NCBI RefSeq assembly: GCF_900129635.1
Contig: NZ_FSRB01000003.1
Span: 1,092,998 to 1,156,997 of the forward strand
Source: Singulisphaera sp. GP187
Lineage (GTDB): Bacteria > Planctomycetota > Planctomycetia > Isosphaerales > Isosphaeraceae
Length of the DNA: 64,000 nucleotides
Direction: 5' to 3'
The position numbers and the translations under genes were made by a program. Below the pieces are notes generated by a model. The model was not told the origin of the DNA, made no database searches, and worked only from the letters and a program-made list of their open reading frames with translations. This document shows, piece after piece, positions 8,727 to 18,486 of the stretch; the stretch's first letter is position 1, and each line of letters begins with the position of its first letter.

Positions 8727-11681
8727 ATGCCGCGACTTCCCTTGCGGACGATGCTCCTGGTGGCCGGTCTCACCGGCGCTTCGGCCACGCTCAGCCTGGC
8801 GGAAGAGTCTCCACCCACGGCGGAGCAGGCCCGGTTTTTCGAGACCCGGGTACGTCCCGCACTGGTCGAGCACTGCGCCAAATGCCACGGTGCCACCAAA
8901 CAAAAAGCGGGCCTTCGACTCGACAATCGGGCCGCGACGCTCGCCGGGGGCGACTCCGGGCCGGCCATCGTGCCGGGGAACCCCGAGGAGAGCCTGCTCC
9001 TCACCGCGATCAGCCACGAAGACGCTGACCTCAAGATGCCCCCGTCGAAGAAGCTCGACGCCCGGCTCATCGCCGACCTCACCCTCTGGGTCAAGATGGG
9101 CGCTCCCTGGCCCGGAAGCGAGGACAGCCCCGCCGCCGCCAGCGCCGGGCCCGCGCCCCGCAAAGGGGCATTTACGATCAGCGATCAGGATCGGGCCCAC
9201 TGGGCCTTCCAGCCGGTCCGCCGACCACCGGTGCCGAAGGTCAAAAATGACGCCTGGCTGACCAACCCGATCGATGGCTTCATCCTCGCCGGGCTCGAGG
9301 CCAAAGGGCTGACACCCAACCCGGCCGCAACCAAGCAAGAGCTGATCCGCCGCGCCTCCTACGACTTGACCGGCCTTCCCCCCACCCCGAAGGAAGTCGA
9401 GACGTTCCTGGCGGACCAATCGCCCACCGCCTATGAAGACCTGATCGATCGACTGCTCGACTCCCCCCGCTATGGCGAGAAGTGGGGCCGGCACTGGCTC
9501 GACCTGGTCCGCTTCGCCGAAACCAACAGCTACGAACGCGATAACCCCAAACCCAACGCCTGGCGCTACCGCGATTACGTCGTTCGCGCCTTCAATCGCG
9601 ACCTCCCCTACACTCGCTTCATCCGCGAACAGCTCGCCGGCGACGAACTCCCCAACGCCGATGCCGACGCCCTGATCGCCACCGGCTTCTACCGACTCGG
9701 GATCTGGGACGACGAGCCGACCGACCGCGAAGCCGCCTTCTACGACGGCCTCGACGATCTCGTGGCGACGACCAGCCAGGTCTTCCTCGGCCTCACGGTC
9801 GACTGCGCCCGCTGCCACGACCACAAGCTCGACCCAATCCCCCAGAAGGACTACTATCGCCTCGTCTCGTTCTTCCGCAACATCAATCATTTCCGCAACG
9901 GCGGGCCCACCGACGAACGGCCGATCTTCGCCAACGATGAGGAACGGAATTCGTACGCCCGCCTGCTCAAGGAGCGGAAGCAGCAAGCCAACGTCGTCCA
10001 GACCGAAATCAGCGCCTTCGAAACCGAGATCCGCGTCCGGCTCGAGCAAGAGCAGGGGGGGGGAACCGGCTTCCAGCAGGCGGACATGGACGATCTCCAC
10101 TATCGCTTCTATCGCGACACCTGGGATCTCCTGCCCGACTTCAACGTCATCAAGCCGGAAGAAGTCGGCACCCTGCGCCGTCCTTTCTTCGACCTCTCGC
10201 CCCGGACCCGCAACGAGGCGTTCGGCTTCGTCTTCGAAGGCGTTCTGGTCGTCCCCGAGGACGGGCTCTACACGTTCCACCTCGACTCCGACGACGGTTC
10301 CCGCCTGAGTATCGCGGGCCGATCGGTCGTGGAATACGACGGGATCCACGGCACAGGGGACGAGCGGACCGCGTCGGTCACCCTCCCCAAGGGACGCGTG
10401 CCTATCCGCCTGGACTATTTCCAGAAGACGAACGGCCTCGGCCTGAGCGTCGCCTGGTCGGGTCCGGGCTTCAAGCGGCGGCTCCTCTCGACGGCAAGCG
10501 ATGCGGAAAAGGCTCCTGACCTCGCCGAACTCATCAAGAGTGAGGCGAAGCGGATCCTCGGCCCGGCGCGGGCGGAACGCTACAAGCAAGCCAAACACGC
10601 CTTGAAGGAACTCGAGAAAACGGTGGACCCGGCCTCAATGGCCCTCTGCGTCACCGAGGCCGGGGCCGAGGCTCCCGACACGTTCGTGCTCCTGCGTGGG
10701 AATGCCCACGTCAAGGGTGACAAGGTCGAACCCGCCTTCCTCGAGGTTCTCGGCGGTTCCAAACCAGCACTCTCCACGCCCTCCCCGGACGCGAAAACGT
10801 CGGGCCGCCGACTCGCCTTGGCCGACTGGATCGCGGCCGCCGAGAACCCGCTCTCCCCTCGGGTCATGGCCAATCGGATCTGGCAGCACCACTTCGGCCG
10901 GGGGATCGTTCGCTCCTCGAACAACCTCGGGCTCCAAGGGGACAAGCCGACCCACCCCGAACTGCTCGACTGGCTGGCGGCCGAGTTCATCGCCCAGGGC
11001 TGGCGGCTCAAGCCGCTGCATCGCGCAATCATGACCTCGAGCACTTACCGGATGTCCTCCAAGCCGAACGAAGAGGCGTTGGCGAAAGATCCGATCAACG
11101 ACTCGTTCTGGCGGTTCGAGATGCGGAGGCTGTCGGCCGAGGAGATCCGCGACTCGATCCTCGCCGTGACCGGTGCACTGAACCTCAAGATGTACGGGCC
11201 GGGGGTCTACCCCGAGATCCCGCCCGAGGTGATGGCCGGCCAGTCCCAGCCGGGCAAGGGCTGGGGCAAGTCGACCCCCGAGGAGCAGGCCCGGCGGAGC
11301 GTCTACGTCCATGTGAAGCGGTCGCTGATCACGCCGATCCTCGAGATCTTCGACGTCCCCGAGACCGATCGGCCCTCGCCGGTCCGGTTCAGCACGACCC
11401 AGCCGACCCAAGCGTTGGCGATGCTCAACGGCGGATTCTTGAATGAGCAGGCGGGTGTCCTGGCCGCGCGGCTGCGACGAGAGGCCGGCGAAAACCCGGC
11501 GAAACAGGCCGAGCTGGCCCTCAAGTTGATCACGGGCCGACGTCCCGCGGAGGCGGACGTGAACCGCGGACTCGAGTTGATCGAGACGCTTCGGTCGCGA
11601 TACCACTCCGACGCCAACGAGGCGCTGCGGTCGTTCTGCCTTGTGGTCTTGAACCTCAACGAATTCATCTACCTCGATTGA
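8727..11681 (+). CDS. Planctomycete cytochrome protein: PSCyt1-PSCyt2-PA14-PSD1 (DUF1549/DUF1553)
   Basis: A 984-residue exported protein. After a signal peptide (1-25) comes a PSCyt1 cytochrome c-like domain with HCAKCHG (C50, C53, H54), then PSCyt2/DUF1549 with DCARCHDHKLDP (C360, C363, H364). A PA14-like carbohydrate-binding domain follows at about 455-590 (DGLYTFHLDSDDGSRL), and C-terminal PSD1/DUF1553 at about 690-970 (MANRIWQHHFGRGIV). The start at 8727 puts the signal peptide at the N-terminus; the frame is open further upstream. These proteins are usually paired with DUF1501 proteins, as here (22 bases to the next gene), and have been proposed to take part in extracellular binding or breakdown of complex carbohydrates. 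No biochemical function is established. A run of nine G at 10055-10063 lies inside the frame without breaking it. Confidence 0.92.
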   Translation: MPRLPLRTMLLVAGLTGASATLSLAEESPPTAEQARFFETRVRPALVEHCAKCHGATKQKAGLRLDNRAATLAGGDSGPAIVPGNPEESLLLTAISHEDADLKMPPSKKLDARLIADLTLWVKMGAPWPGSEDSPAAASAGPAPRKGAFTISDQDRAHWAFQPVRRPPVPKVKNDAWLTNPIDGFILAGLEAKGLTPNPAATKQELIRRASYDLTGLPPTPKEVETFLADQSPTAYEDLIDRLLDSPRYGEKWGRHWLDLVRFAETNSYERDNPKPNAWRYRDYVVRAFNRDLPYTRFIREQLAGDELPNADADALIATGFYRLGIWDDEPTDREAAFYDGLDDLVATTSQVFLGLTVDCARCHDHKLDPIPQKDYYRLVSFFRNINHFRNGGPTDERPIFANDEERNSYARLLKERKQQANVVQTEISAFETEIRVRLEQEQGGGTGFQQADMDDLHYRFYRDTWDLLPDFNVIKPEEVGTLRRPFFDLSPRTRNEAFGFVFEGVLVVPEDGLYTFHLDSDDGSRLSIAGRSVVEYDGIHGTGDERTASVTLPKGRVPIRLDYFQKTNGLGLSVAWSGPGFKRRLLSTASDAEKAPDLAELIKSEAKRILGPARAERYKQAKHALKELEKTVDPASMALCVTEAGAEAPDTFVLLRGNAHVKGDKVEPAFLEVLGGSKPALSTPSPDAKTSGRRLALADWIAAAENPLSPRVMANRIWQHHFGRGIVRSSNNLGLQGDKPTHPELLDWLAAEFIAQGWRLKPLHRAIMTSSTYRMSSKPNEEALAKDPINDSFWRFEMRRLSAEEIRDSILAVTGALNLKMYGPGVYPEIPPEVMAGQSQPGKGWGKSTPEEQARRSVYVHVKRSLITPILEIFDVPETDRPSPVRFSTTQPTQALAMLNGGFLNEQAGVLAARLRREAGENPAKQAELALKLITGRRPAEADVNRGLELIETLRSRYHSDANEALRSFCLVVLNLNEFIYLD

Positions 11682-11703
11682 ACCCGAACGAGGAAGTTGC
11701 CCG

Positions 11704-13188
11704 ATGAACCAGCCTTCGGACCGATCGACGCCCCCCGGATCCTTCTGCGGCCGGACCCGCCGCGAATTTCTCTGGGAAGCAGGGGCCGGCTTCACGGGTC
11801 TGGCCCTCGCCGGCCTCCTCTCCGGTGACAAGGGCCTCGCGACGAGGGCTTCGGCCGCCGAGCTCGTCAAGAAGGCGAGCGCCAACCCGCTCGCGCCCAA
11901 GCTGCCGATGTTGCCGGCAAAGGCGAAGAGTGTCATTTTCTTGTTCATGTATGGGGGACCGAGCCAGGTCGATACGTTCGACTACAAGCCGAAGCTTTAC
12001 GACCTCGACGGCAAGACGATCACCGTCAAGACGTTCGGCCGGGGCGGCAAGAAGAACGAAGGGCGAGTCGTCGGGCCGAAGTGGAAATTCCGCCCCTACG
12101 GCCAGTGCGGCAAGATGGTCAGCGACCTGTTCCCGCACCTGGCCACCTGCGTCGACGACATCGCGTTCCTCCACTCGATGACTGCCGACTCGCCGATCCA
12201 CGGCTCGGCCATGCTCCAGATGAACACGGGGAAGATCCTCTCGGGGAGTCCTTGCCTGGGTTCGTGGGTGAACTACGGACTCGGCAGCGAGAACGAGAAC
12301 TTGCCCGGCTTCGTCGTCATGCTCGACCCGACCGGCGGCCCGATCAGTGGCGCCAAGAACTGGTCGAGCGGCTACATGCCGGCGAGCTATCAGGGGACCA
12401 TCCTCCGCTCAGGCGGAACCCCGGTGCTCGACCTGGCGCGGCCCTCGGGAAGCTCCGAGGCCATGCAGCGCCAGCTCCTCGACACCCTCAACGCCTATAA
12501 CTCCGATCACCTGACCAGCCGGGCCGACAACAGCAACCTCGCCGCGCGCATCGCCAGCTACGAGATGGCCTTCTCGATGCAGCGGCACGCGCCCGAGGCC
12601 GTCGACATCGCCCAGGAGCCGGAAGAGACCAAGGAACTGTACGGCCTGAACGACGATCGGACCAAAGACTTCGGCAGGCGCTGCTTGCTCGCCCGCCGAC
12701 TGGTCGAACGCGGCGTCCGGTTTGTCCAGCTCTACGCCGGTGGCGCGCACAACGACAGCAACTGGGACGCCCACGGCGACCTCGTCACCAACCACACCCA
12801 TCACGCCGGCCGGACCGACAAGCCGATCGCCGCCCTTCTGATCGACCTCAAGCGGCGCGGCCTGCTCGACGAAACGCTGGTCATCTGGGGTGGTGAGTTC
12901 GGCCGTCAGCCAACCGCCGAGTACGCCGAAGGGACCGGGCGCGACCATAACGCCTACGGCTTCACGATGTGGATGGCCGGCGGCGGCATCAAAGGGGGCG
13001 TCAGCGTCGGCGAGACCGACGAGCTCGGCGGCACCGCCGTCACCGACCGGTTCCACGTCAAGAACCTGCACGCGACGGTGCTCCAGCAGATGGGCCTCGA
13101 CCCCGAAGGGCTCACCTACTTCTACAACGGTCTCGACCAGAAACTGGTCGGCGTCGAAGGCGCCGAGTCGATCCCTCAGATCATCTGA
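11704..13188 (+). CDS. Tat-exported DUF1501 protein
   Basis: A 494-residue member of the DUF1501 family, which has an alkaline-phosphatase/sulfatase-like fold but no proven activity. The Tat signal is visible (GRTRREFLWEAGAGFTG, residues about 16-32). Typical family blocks follow: FLFMYGGPSQVDTFDYKP, the SPIHGSAM stretch, LARRLVERGVRFVQLY and ETLVIWGGEFGRQPTAE. It starts 22 bases after the PSCyt/PSD1 gene and is surely its operon partner. The same gene pair recurs in this window at 23597-28318. The stop is followed by the hairpin at 13195-13229. Confidence 0.93.
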   Translation: MNQPSDRSTPPGSFCGRTRREFLWEAGAGFTGLALAGLLSGDKGLATRASAAELVKKASANPLAPKLPMLPAKAKSVIFLFMYGGPSQVDTFDYKPKLYDLDGKTITVKTFGRGGKKNEGRVVGPKWKFRPYGQCGKMVSDLFPHLATCVDDIAFLHSMTADSPIHGSAMLQMNTGKILSGSPCLGSWVNYGLGSENENLPGFVVMLDPTGGPISGAKNWSSGYMPASYQGTILRSGGTPVLDLARPSGSSEAMQRQLLDTLNAYNSDHLTSRADNSNLAARIASYEMAFSMQRHAPEAVDIAQEPEETKELYGLNDDRTKDFGRRCLLARRLVERGVRFVQLYAGGAHNDSNWDAHGDLVTNHTHHAGRTDKPIAALLIDLKRRGLLDETLVIWGGEFGRQPTAEYAEGTGRDHNAYGFTMWMAGGGIKGGVSVGETDELGGTAVTDRFHVKNLHATVLQQMGLDPEGLTYFYNGLDQKLVGVEGAESIPQII

Positions 13189-13194
13189 CGCGAG

Positions 13195-13229
13195 CTCTTG
13201 TCGGGTGGGCACGGCCCACCCAACAAGAG
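13195..13229. terminator. Palindrome between convergent genes (dispersed GTGGGC-type), likely bidirectional terminator
   Basis: Two 16-base arms (CTCTTGTCGGGTGGGC and its complement with one mismatch) surround a 3-base loop. It sits 6 bases past the DUF1501 stop and 23 bases from the lgt stop, where a two-way terminator would be expected. No T-run follows on either strand. Its core GGGTGGGCACGGCCCACCC belongs to a palindrome family found in several other gaps of this window. Confidence 0.5.
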
Positions 13230-13252
13230 GGTACGCCTTACCAGGCCTCGCT

Positions 13253-14134
13253 TCAGGAGGCGTGGGTCGACGCGACAAGCTCAGGCCGGGGCGCCTTGGC
13301 CGGCGCTGGGATTGGGGCCGCCGCGTCGGCATGGCGTCCCAGGGGGAGTCGCGCGAGGTAGGCCCAGGAGAACAGGCCCGCTACGAACACGATGACGCTG
13401 ATCCCTTGCGACATCGTCAAGCCGGCGAAGAAGACTCCTTCATCGCCCCGAAGCCCTTCGATCAAGAATCGGGTGATCGGATAGGTCACCATCAGCAGGG
13501 CCATCACCTCACCGTCACGACGACGGCGGGGGAAGTAGACGGTGAGCAAGGCCAGGATGACCAGCCCGTCGAGGGCCGCATAGACCTGCGTCGGCTGCAC
13601 GGCCAGCGAATAGGCGTCATAAGGGGGGATCAAGCCGTCGGTGACATGACGGACCCAGGGGAGCGACTGCGCGGGGAACCGGATCGCCCAGGGGAGGTTC
13701 GACGGATCGCCATAGCAGCACCCGTTGAGCAGGCAACCGACGCGGCCGATCGCGCACCCAATGGCCAGGGCGGGGGCAACCGCGTCGGCCATCGGTCGGA
13801 ACGGGAACGGGTGTCTCGCCCAGTAGAGCAGCGAACCGATCAGGCCCCCGATCAGGCACCCGTAGTAGACAAGGCCCCCTTGCCAGACCTTGAAGAGGTC
13901 GCTGAACCGCGCGACCGACTCCGGGTGCTGGAGGACGAAAAAGACCCGCGCCCCGATGATTCCGCCGGTGAGCAGCCAGACCGCCAACTCGGAGACGATG
14001 GCCGGGTCGAGCTTCTCGCGCCGGGCGCGCCAGGCGGTCAGGTAGAGAGCGGCGAAGCACGCCAGAAGGACCAGCACGCTGAAGCTATAGATCGTGATCT
14101 GCAGCCCCGGAACAACGAACAGTTCCCTGTACAT
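13253..14134 (-). CDS. lgt: Prolipoprotein diacylglyceryl transferase
   Basis: A 293-residue inner-membrane enzyme that moves a diacylglyceryl group from phosphatidylglycerol to the lipobox cysteine of prolipoproteins, the first step of lipoprotein maturation. Several transmembrane segments are evident, together with the family blocks GGLVYYGCLIGG, the signature IGRVGCLLNGCCYGDPS, VQPTQVYAALDG and TRFLIEGLRGDE. The last 25 or so residues are an Ala/Pro-rich tail beyond the usual core. It could act on the lipoproteins encoded at 20700 and 60656. It is convergent with the DUF1501 gene and divergent from the dehydrogenase-HEAT-cytochrome gene. Confidence 0.95.
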   Translation of the reverse strand: MYRELFVVPGLQITIYSFSVLVLLACFAALYLTAWRARREKLDPAIVSELAVWLLTGGIIGARVFFVLQHPESVARFSDLFKVWQGGLVYYGCLIGGLIGSLLYWARHPFPFRPMADAVAPALAIGCAIGRVGCLLNGCCYGDPSNLPWAIRFPAQSLPWVRHVTDGLIPPYDAYSLAVQPTQVYAALDGLVILALLTVYFPRRRRDGEVMALLMVTYPITRFLIEGLRGDEGVFFAGLTMSQGISVIVFVAGLFSWAYLARLPLGRHADAAAPIPAPAKAPRPELVASTHAS

Positions 14135-14381
14135 GCCGATCGCCCTCCTGGCGCAAGCTGTCCCGTTCGCGTCCGTTCAACCCACCTCAGCGCCAGGAGC
14201 ATGCCGAGAAAGCCGATTTCCGACAAGGCCAGATCGCGGTTCCGCACATCAAGGCTCGTCCTGCGCACGACGATGGGTGGTATTCCGACCGCTCGACGAC
14301 TACGATCAAAGAGAATGGAAACGAACAACCAAAAGGCTGTGCGCCAGGCCCGCTTGATTCCGGGACACAAGGGTCATTTCG

Positions 14382-17300
14382 ATGATGCGACGGTTCAGCG
14401 TTCCCCTGTTCACGACTCTCTTCATCCTACCGCTCGGGGCAGGTGCCTGGGGCGATGAGCCGGCCAGTCCGGCCGCGAAGGCCGAGTCCAAGAAGAAGAC
14501 CGAGACAAAGCTCCTGGAGGGGATCAAGGCCCCGCCCGGCTTCGCGGTCACGCTGTTCGCCGCCCCGCCCGACATCCGTTACCCGGCCTGCCTCGCCGCC
14601 GCGGCGACGGGCGAAGTCTACGTCGGCGTTGATGAGAACGGCTCGCTCGACGCCAAGGCGGACCGAGGGCGGGTCGTCCGCTGCATTGATGACGACGGCG
14701 ACGGCAGGGCCGACCGATTCAACGTGTTCGCCAAAATGGACAGTCCGCGCGGCCTGATCTTCGACGCCGGCACTCTCTACGTGCTCCACCCGCCCAAGCT
14801 GACCGCGTTTCACGACGATGATGGCGACGGTATCGCGGAGCGCTCCGAAGTCCTGGTCGACGGCATCGGCTTCGACCTGAAGTTCCGAGGCGCTGACCAT
14901 ACGACCAACGGGATCCGCCTGGGTATCGACGGTTGGATCTATGTGGCCGTCGGCGACTACGGCTTCATCAAGGCCGTCGGCAAGGACGGAACGATCCTGC
15001 AACTCCACGGCGGCGGTGTCGCCCGCGTTCGGACCGACGGCTCGGGGCTGGAGCAGTTCTCTCGCGGTCAGCGCAACATTTACGACGTTGCAATCGATCC
15101 CTTGATGAACGTTTTCACCCGCGACAACACCAACGACGGCGGCGGCTGGGACGTCCGGCTCAGCCAGGTCATCCAGACCGGCCAATATGGTTATCCGTCA
15201 CTCTTCACCCGGTTCTCCGACGAGATCGTTCCGCCACTGGCCGACTACGGCGGCGGCTCCCCCACCGGCTCATTGTACATTCAGGAACCGGGCCTCCCTC
15301 CTGGTTTCGGCGATGCCCTCTACACCTGCGAGTGGGGCCGAAGCGTCGTCGACCGGCACCCGTTGGAGCCCAAGGGAGCCGGCTTCAAAGCGGGCAAAGA
15401 GCCGTTCGTCGAACTCCCCCGGCCAACTGACATGGACATCGACGGCCGATCGCAGATTTATGTCGCGAGCTGGCGTGAAGGGGGATTCGTCTACGACAAG
15501 CCCGACGTCGGCTACGTCGTCCGGGTCTCGCCCACGGGCCTGGCAACCCCCAAATTCCCCGACCTCAAGGCCGCGAGCGACGACCAGCTCGTGCGACACC
15601 TCGCCGCCCCCAGCGACGTGCTCCGCCTGAACGCCCAGCGCGAGATTTTGCGGCGTGGCAAGCCCTCGTTCGCCCCCGGACTCGAGGCCCTGGCGCTCGC
15701 GGACGGCCCGCTCCCCTCCCGCGTCGCGGCGCTCTTCACGCTCAAACAATTGCTTGGTCGAAAGGCGCAAGAAAGTCTCCTCCGCATGGCGAAGGTCGAT
15801 CCACTCCGCGAGTTCGCCCTCCGCGCCCTGGCCGACCGGAAGCAGGAAGCCCCCCCGATCCCGGTCGAGCCATTCCTGAGCGCACTGGCCGACACCAATC
15901 CGCGGGTCCGCCTGCAGGCCGTCATCGGCTTGGCCCGCCTCGGCCACCGTGACGCGACCCAAGCGATCCTCCCCCGCGTCGAGGACGACGACCCTCTCGT
16001 TGCCCATGCAGCAATCAACGCCCTGGTTGCGCTCGATGCGGTCAACGTCTGCCTCAAGGCACTCGACTCGACGACACCGCGGCTGATCCCAGGGGCGGTG
16101 CGCGTGCTCCAGGGTCTGCACGAGTCGCGGACGGTCGACGGCCTCATTCAGAAGCTTCAGAACGACCGTGACGAGACGACCCAACGCGCCTGCTTGAAAG
16201 CACTCTGCCGGCTCTATCATCGCGAGGCCGACTGGGACGGACGGTGGTGGGGAACCCGGCCCGACACGAGCGGCCCCTACTTCACGGCCGCGACCTGGAC
16301 CGAGACGGATCGGATCGACCGGACACTGTCCGAGGCGCTCAAGAAGGCCGATACAGGCCTGGCCCGCTGGCTACTCATCGAATTGTTCAAAAACAAGGTC
16401 GACCTGAAGGGATCCACCGCGTTGGCCATCAAATTGGCGGGCGACGACCCGACCTTGCGCGCGGCCTTGGTGGAATCGCTCGTCGGTCAACAAAACCTGA
16501 CGGACGACGGAATCCGCTTCCTCGGTGCCGTCGCGGCCGCCGGCCGGGAAACCCCCGCCCTCAGAACCAAAGCGTTGCGGGGCCTGGTCCGCCACCTCGA
16601 CCGGCCGTTGGCCTTGGACGCCGCGATCACGGGGTTCGCAACCGTCGCCGGTCAGGAGTCGCGTGACAGCGCCTTGAACGGGGTCCTCCAAGACTTTCTC
16701 CGCGAAGGCCGGCACGCGCGGGACCTCAAGCCGATCCTCGCATTCGTGAATGACACCGATCCGGCCCGGAGCACCTTGGCCTTCGCCGTACTCCTGGAGA
16801 TCGACCGCAACACGCATTCGCCGGCCGAGGCCAAAGCCACCGTCCGAAAGGCGATCGACGCCGCCTGGAGCAAGCCCCAAACGGCCGCCAACCTGTTGCG
16901 GGCGATCGGTCATAGCCGCGCCGGCGTCTACGCCCTCCAGGTTCGCAACCACTTGCAGGATCCCAACCTGGACGTCCGTGACGCCGCGACCGTCGCCGCC
17001 CGCCGCCTCGACCTCGATCACGCGGCCCGCCGCGGCGGCAAGCCCGCGCCCACCGTCGCGACCCTTCCGTTCGACCAGGTCGTCGCCGGGCTTCAAAAAG
17101 TGAAGGGAGACCCGGCGCTCGGTGCCGAGCTCGTCCAGAAGCAAGGCTGCCTGGCCTGCCATACCATCTCGGCCGACGAGCCCCCCAAGGGTCCCTTCCT
17201 CGGCGGTATCGGAACCCGTTACAGTCGGGCGGAGCTGACCGAGTCGATCCTCAAGCCCAGCGCCAAGTTCGCCCAGGGCTTCGAGACCCAGAAGTTCGCC

Positions 17301-17522
17301 ACCGTCGCCGGCCTGCAATACGAAGGCTTCGTCGTTCGCGAAGCCGGTGACGAAGTCGAGCTCCGCAACTCCGCCGGCGAAGTCACCGTTCTCCCCAAGA
17401 AAGACATCGAGGAACGGGGCAAATCCGAAACCTCCGTCATGCCAACCGGCCTGGCCGATACCCTGACGGTCGACGATCTCGCTTCACTCCTGGCCTATCT
17501 GGAGTCACTCAAGGCGAAGTGA
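14382..17522 (+). CDS. PVC-type haem-binding protein: membrane-bound dehydrogenase propeller, HEAT repeats, cytochrome c
   Basis: A 1,046-residue exported protein with a signal peptide (about 1-24). Residues about 45-390 form a glucose/sorbosone dehydrogenase-like beta-propeller (PPGFAVTLFAAPPDIRYP, DGWIYVAVGDYGF, CEWGRSVVDRHPLEPKG). Acidic DDDGDGRAD and DDDGDGIAE loops in it look like calcium sites. Residues about 400-890 are alpha-helical repeats of the HEAT type (ADTNPRVRLQAVIGLARLG). The C-terminus is a cytochrome c domain with GCLACH (923-927). The whole architecture is typical of planctomycetes and verrucomicrobia, where it is presumed to oxidise sugars or polyols and pass electrons to the haem; the substrate is not known. 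It stands alone between lgt and the RAYT region. Confidence 0.92.
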   Translation: MMRRFSVPLFTTLFILPLGAGAWGDEPASPAAKAESKKKTETKLLEGIKAPPGFAVTLFAAPPDIRYPACLAAAATGEVYVGVDENGSLDAKADRGRVVRCIDDDGDGRADRFNVFAKMDSPRGLIFDAGTLYVLHPPKLTAFHDDDGDGIAERSEVLVDGIGFDLKFRGADHTTNGIRLGIDGWIYVAVGDYGFIKAVGKDGTILQLHGGGVARVRTDGSGLEQFSRGQRNIYDVAIDPLMNVFTRDNTNDGGGWDVRLSQVIQTGQYGYPSLFTRFSDEIVPPLADYGGGSPTGSLYIQEPGLPPGFGDALYTCEWGRSVVDRHPLEPKGAGFKAGKEPFVELPRPTDMDIDGRSQIYVASWREGGFVYDKPDVGYVVRVSPTGLATPKFPDLKAASDDQLVRHLAAPSDVLRLNAQREILRRGKPSFAPGLEALALADGPLPSRVAALFTLKQLLGRKAQESLLRMAKVDPLREFALRALADRKQEAPPIPVEPFLSALADTNPRVRLQAVIGLARLGHRDATQAILPRVEDDDPLVAHAAINALVALDAVNVCLKALDSTTPRLIPGAVRVLQGLHESRTVDGLIQKLQNDRDETTQRACLKALCRLYHREADWDGRWWGTRPDTSGPYFTAATWTETDRIDRTLSEALKKADTGLARWLLIELFKNKVDLKGSTALAIKLAGDDPTLRAALVESLVGQQNLTDDGIRFLGAVAAAGRETPALRTKALRGLVRHLDRPLALDAAITGFATVAGQESRDSALNGVLQDFLREGRHARDLKPILAFVNDTDPARSTLAFAVLLEIDRNTHSPAEAKATVRKAIDAAWSKPQTAANLLRAIGHSRAGVYALQVRNHLQDPNLDVRDAATVAARRLDLDHAARRGGKPAPTVATLPFDQVVAGLQKVKGDPALGAELVQKQGCLACHTISADEPPKGPFLGGIGTRYSRAELTESILKPSAKFAQGFETQKFATVAGLQYEGFVVREAGDEVELRNSAGEVTVLPKKDIEERGKSETSVMPTGLADTLTVDDLASLLAYLESLKAK

Positions 17523-17552
17523 GCCGAAACGGTTCCGACACCCATCTCAAGA

Positions 17553-17630
17553 TGCCACGGGTTCCGTACTCAACCCGTGTGGGAAAACCACGGCCTGCCC
17601 GTCACGGGTTGGGTACAACCCGTGGCACCC
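17553..17630. repeat. REP-like palindromic element, copy 1 (degenerate)
   Basis: Outer arms TGCCACGGGTT and AACCCGTGGCA enclose a nested palindrome CACGGGTT...AACCCGTG and the stretch GTGTGGGAAAACCACGGCC that recurs in copy 2. It lies 30 bases past the stop of the dehydrogenase-HEAT-cytochrome gene and upstream in coordinates of the RAYT gene. Confidence 0.75.
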
Positions 17631-17670
17631 ATTAAAATCTTCAATGCAAGATTTGTCGTTACGATCCACA

Positions 17671-17720
17671 TGGGTGCCACGGGTTCCGTACTCGGAACCC
17701 GTGTGGGAAAACCACGGCCT
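17671..17720 (+). repeat. REP-like palindromic element, copy 2
   Basis: A perfect 11-bp stem (CACGGGTTCCG/CGGAACCCGTG, 17678-17688 and 17693-17703) closes on a 4-base loop TACT, followed by GTGGGAAAACCACGGCC. The same 32-base core is found inverted at 18487-18536 on the other side of the RAYT gene. Confidence 0.85.
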
Positions 17721-17764
17721 GTCACACCAGGACGGAGAGCAACTCGCAGTATTCCCCTCAGATC

Positions 17765-18328
17765 TCACGACTCGTAGGTTCGAGGCAGAGTTGAATCCAT
17801 CTCCAGTGGCACAGGTCGGCACCCCGCATACCATCGTGCACTCGACCATTCCCATTCCACGGGCAAGTCGACCAGACCCCGTCGAACTGGGTTCTGGTGA
17901 AAGTAGTCGATGACTCGGATCAATGTATCCGGCTCGATGATATTTCGGTCGTATCCTCCGCCTGCCTGCCAGAATTGCCGAGCGATCGATCCGTCGGCTC
18001 GATGCACAGTGAGTTTCTCCAGCCATATCTGTGAATTCTGCTTAAGAAATCCGATGGCTTTTCGACCCACCGGTTGCTTCATCCTCCAAAGCATTTCAGA
18101 GATGTCATAGTCTACCACTCTTGGACAAACGAGGATGTGAGCGTGCTCTGGCATGACCACGTAGGCCCAAAGGTCGAATTGAGCCTGACGCCTTGCTTTA
18201 TTGATCGACTCGACCAGCCACCGACAGGTACGTTCTTTCGACAAGAGCGGGAGTCGCTTATAGCAAGAGAACGTGAGTTCGTGGGCGTCGCCAGGAGCAT
18301 TCGCTCGCCGACACGTCTTCCGATGCAT
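17765..18328 (-). CDS. REP-associated tyrosine transposase (RAYT, Y1/HUH superfamily)
   Basis: A 187-residue IS200/IS605-type Y1 transposase. The HUH metal motif is read as PEHAHIL (H62, H64), and the single catalytic tyrosine is likely Y126 in FWQAGGGYDRNI. The C-terminal block IDYFHQNPVRRGLV...WEWSSARWY is diagnostic for the RAYT branch. RAYTs bind and cleave single-stranded REP palindromes and are usually single-copy, domesticated genes flanked by REP sequences. Here REP-like hairpins lie on both sides (17553-17720 and 18487-18536). All motifs look intact, so the protein may be active. No TnpB or accessory gene is next to it. Confidence 0.9.
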   Translation of the reverse strand: MHRKTCRRANAPGDAHELTFSCYKRLPLLSKERTCRWLVESINKARRQAQFDLWAYVVMPEHAHILVCPRVVDYDISEMLWRMKQPVGRKAIGFLKQNSQIWLEKLTVHRADGSIARQFWQAGGGYDRNIIEPDTLIRVIDYFHQNPVRRGLVDLPVEWEWSSARWYAGCRPVPLEMDSTLPRTYES

Positions 18329-18486
18329 CGTTACTCCACCGCAATAAGGCTGAGATCATCACCATGGCAACCGCTAACGTCGCACGATTTCCAAGGATAG
18401 AACCCGCCCCCATTCGAACAATCCCAATAGCCCATACGGAAGAAATCTTGCTTGAGTGCCACGGGTTTCACTCAACACGTACATGG

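Noticed and set aside
10055..10063. G9 run as a second phase-variation site
   Set aside because: The reading frame of the PSCyt gene runs through it without interruption, so there is no sign of switching in this sequence.
8553..10598. 681-codon open frame on the minus strand opposite the PSCyt/PA14 gene
   Set aside because: It mirrors the codon bias of the real gene on the other strand; Asp/Glu/Val/Gly/Arg-rich composition without any family block or signal.
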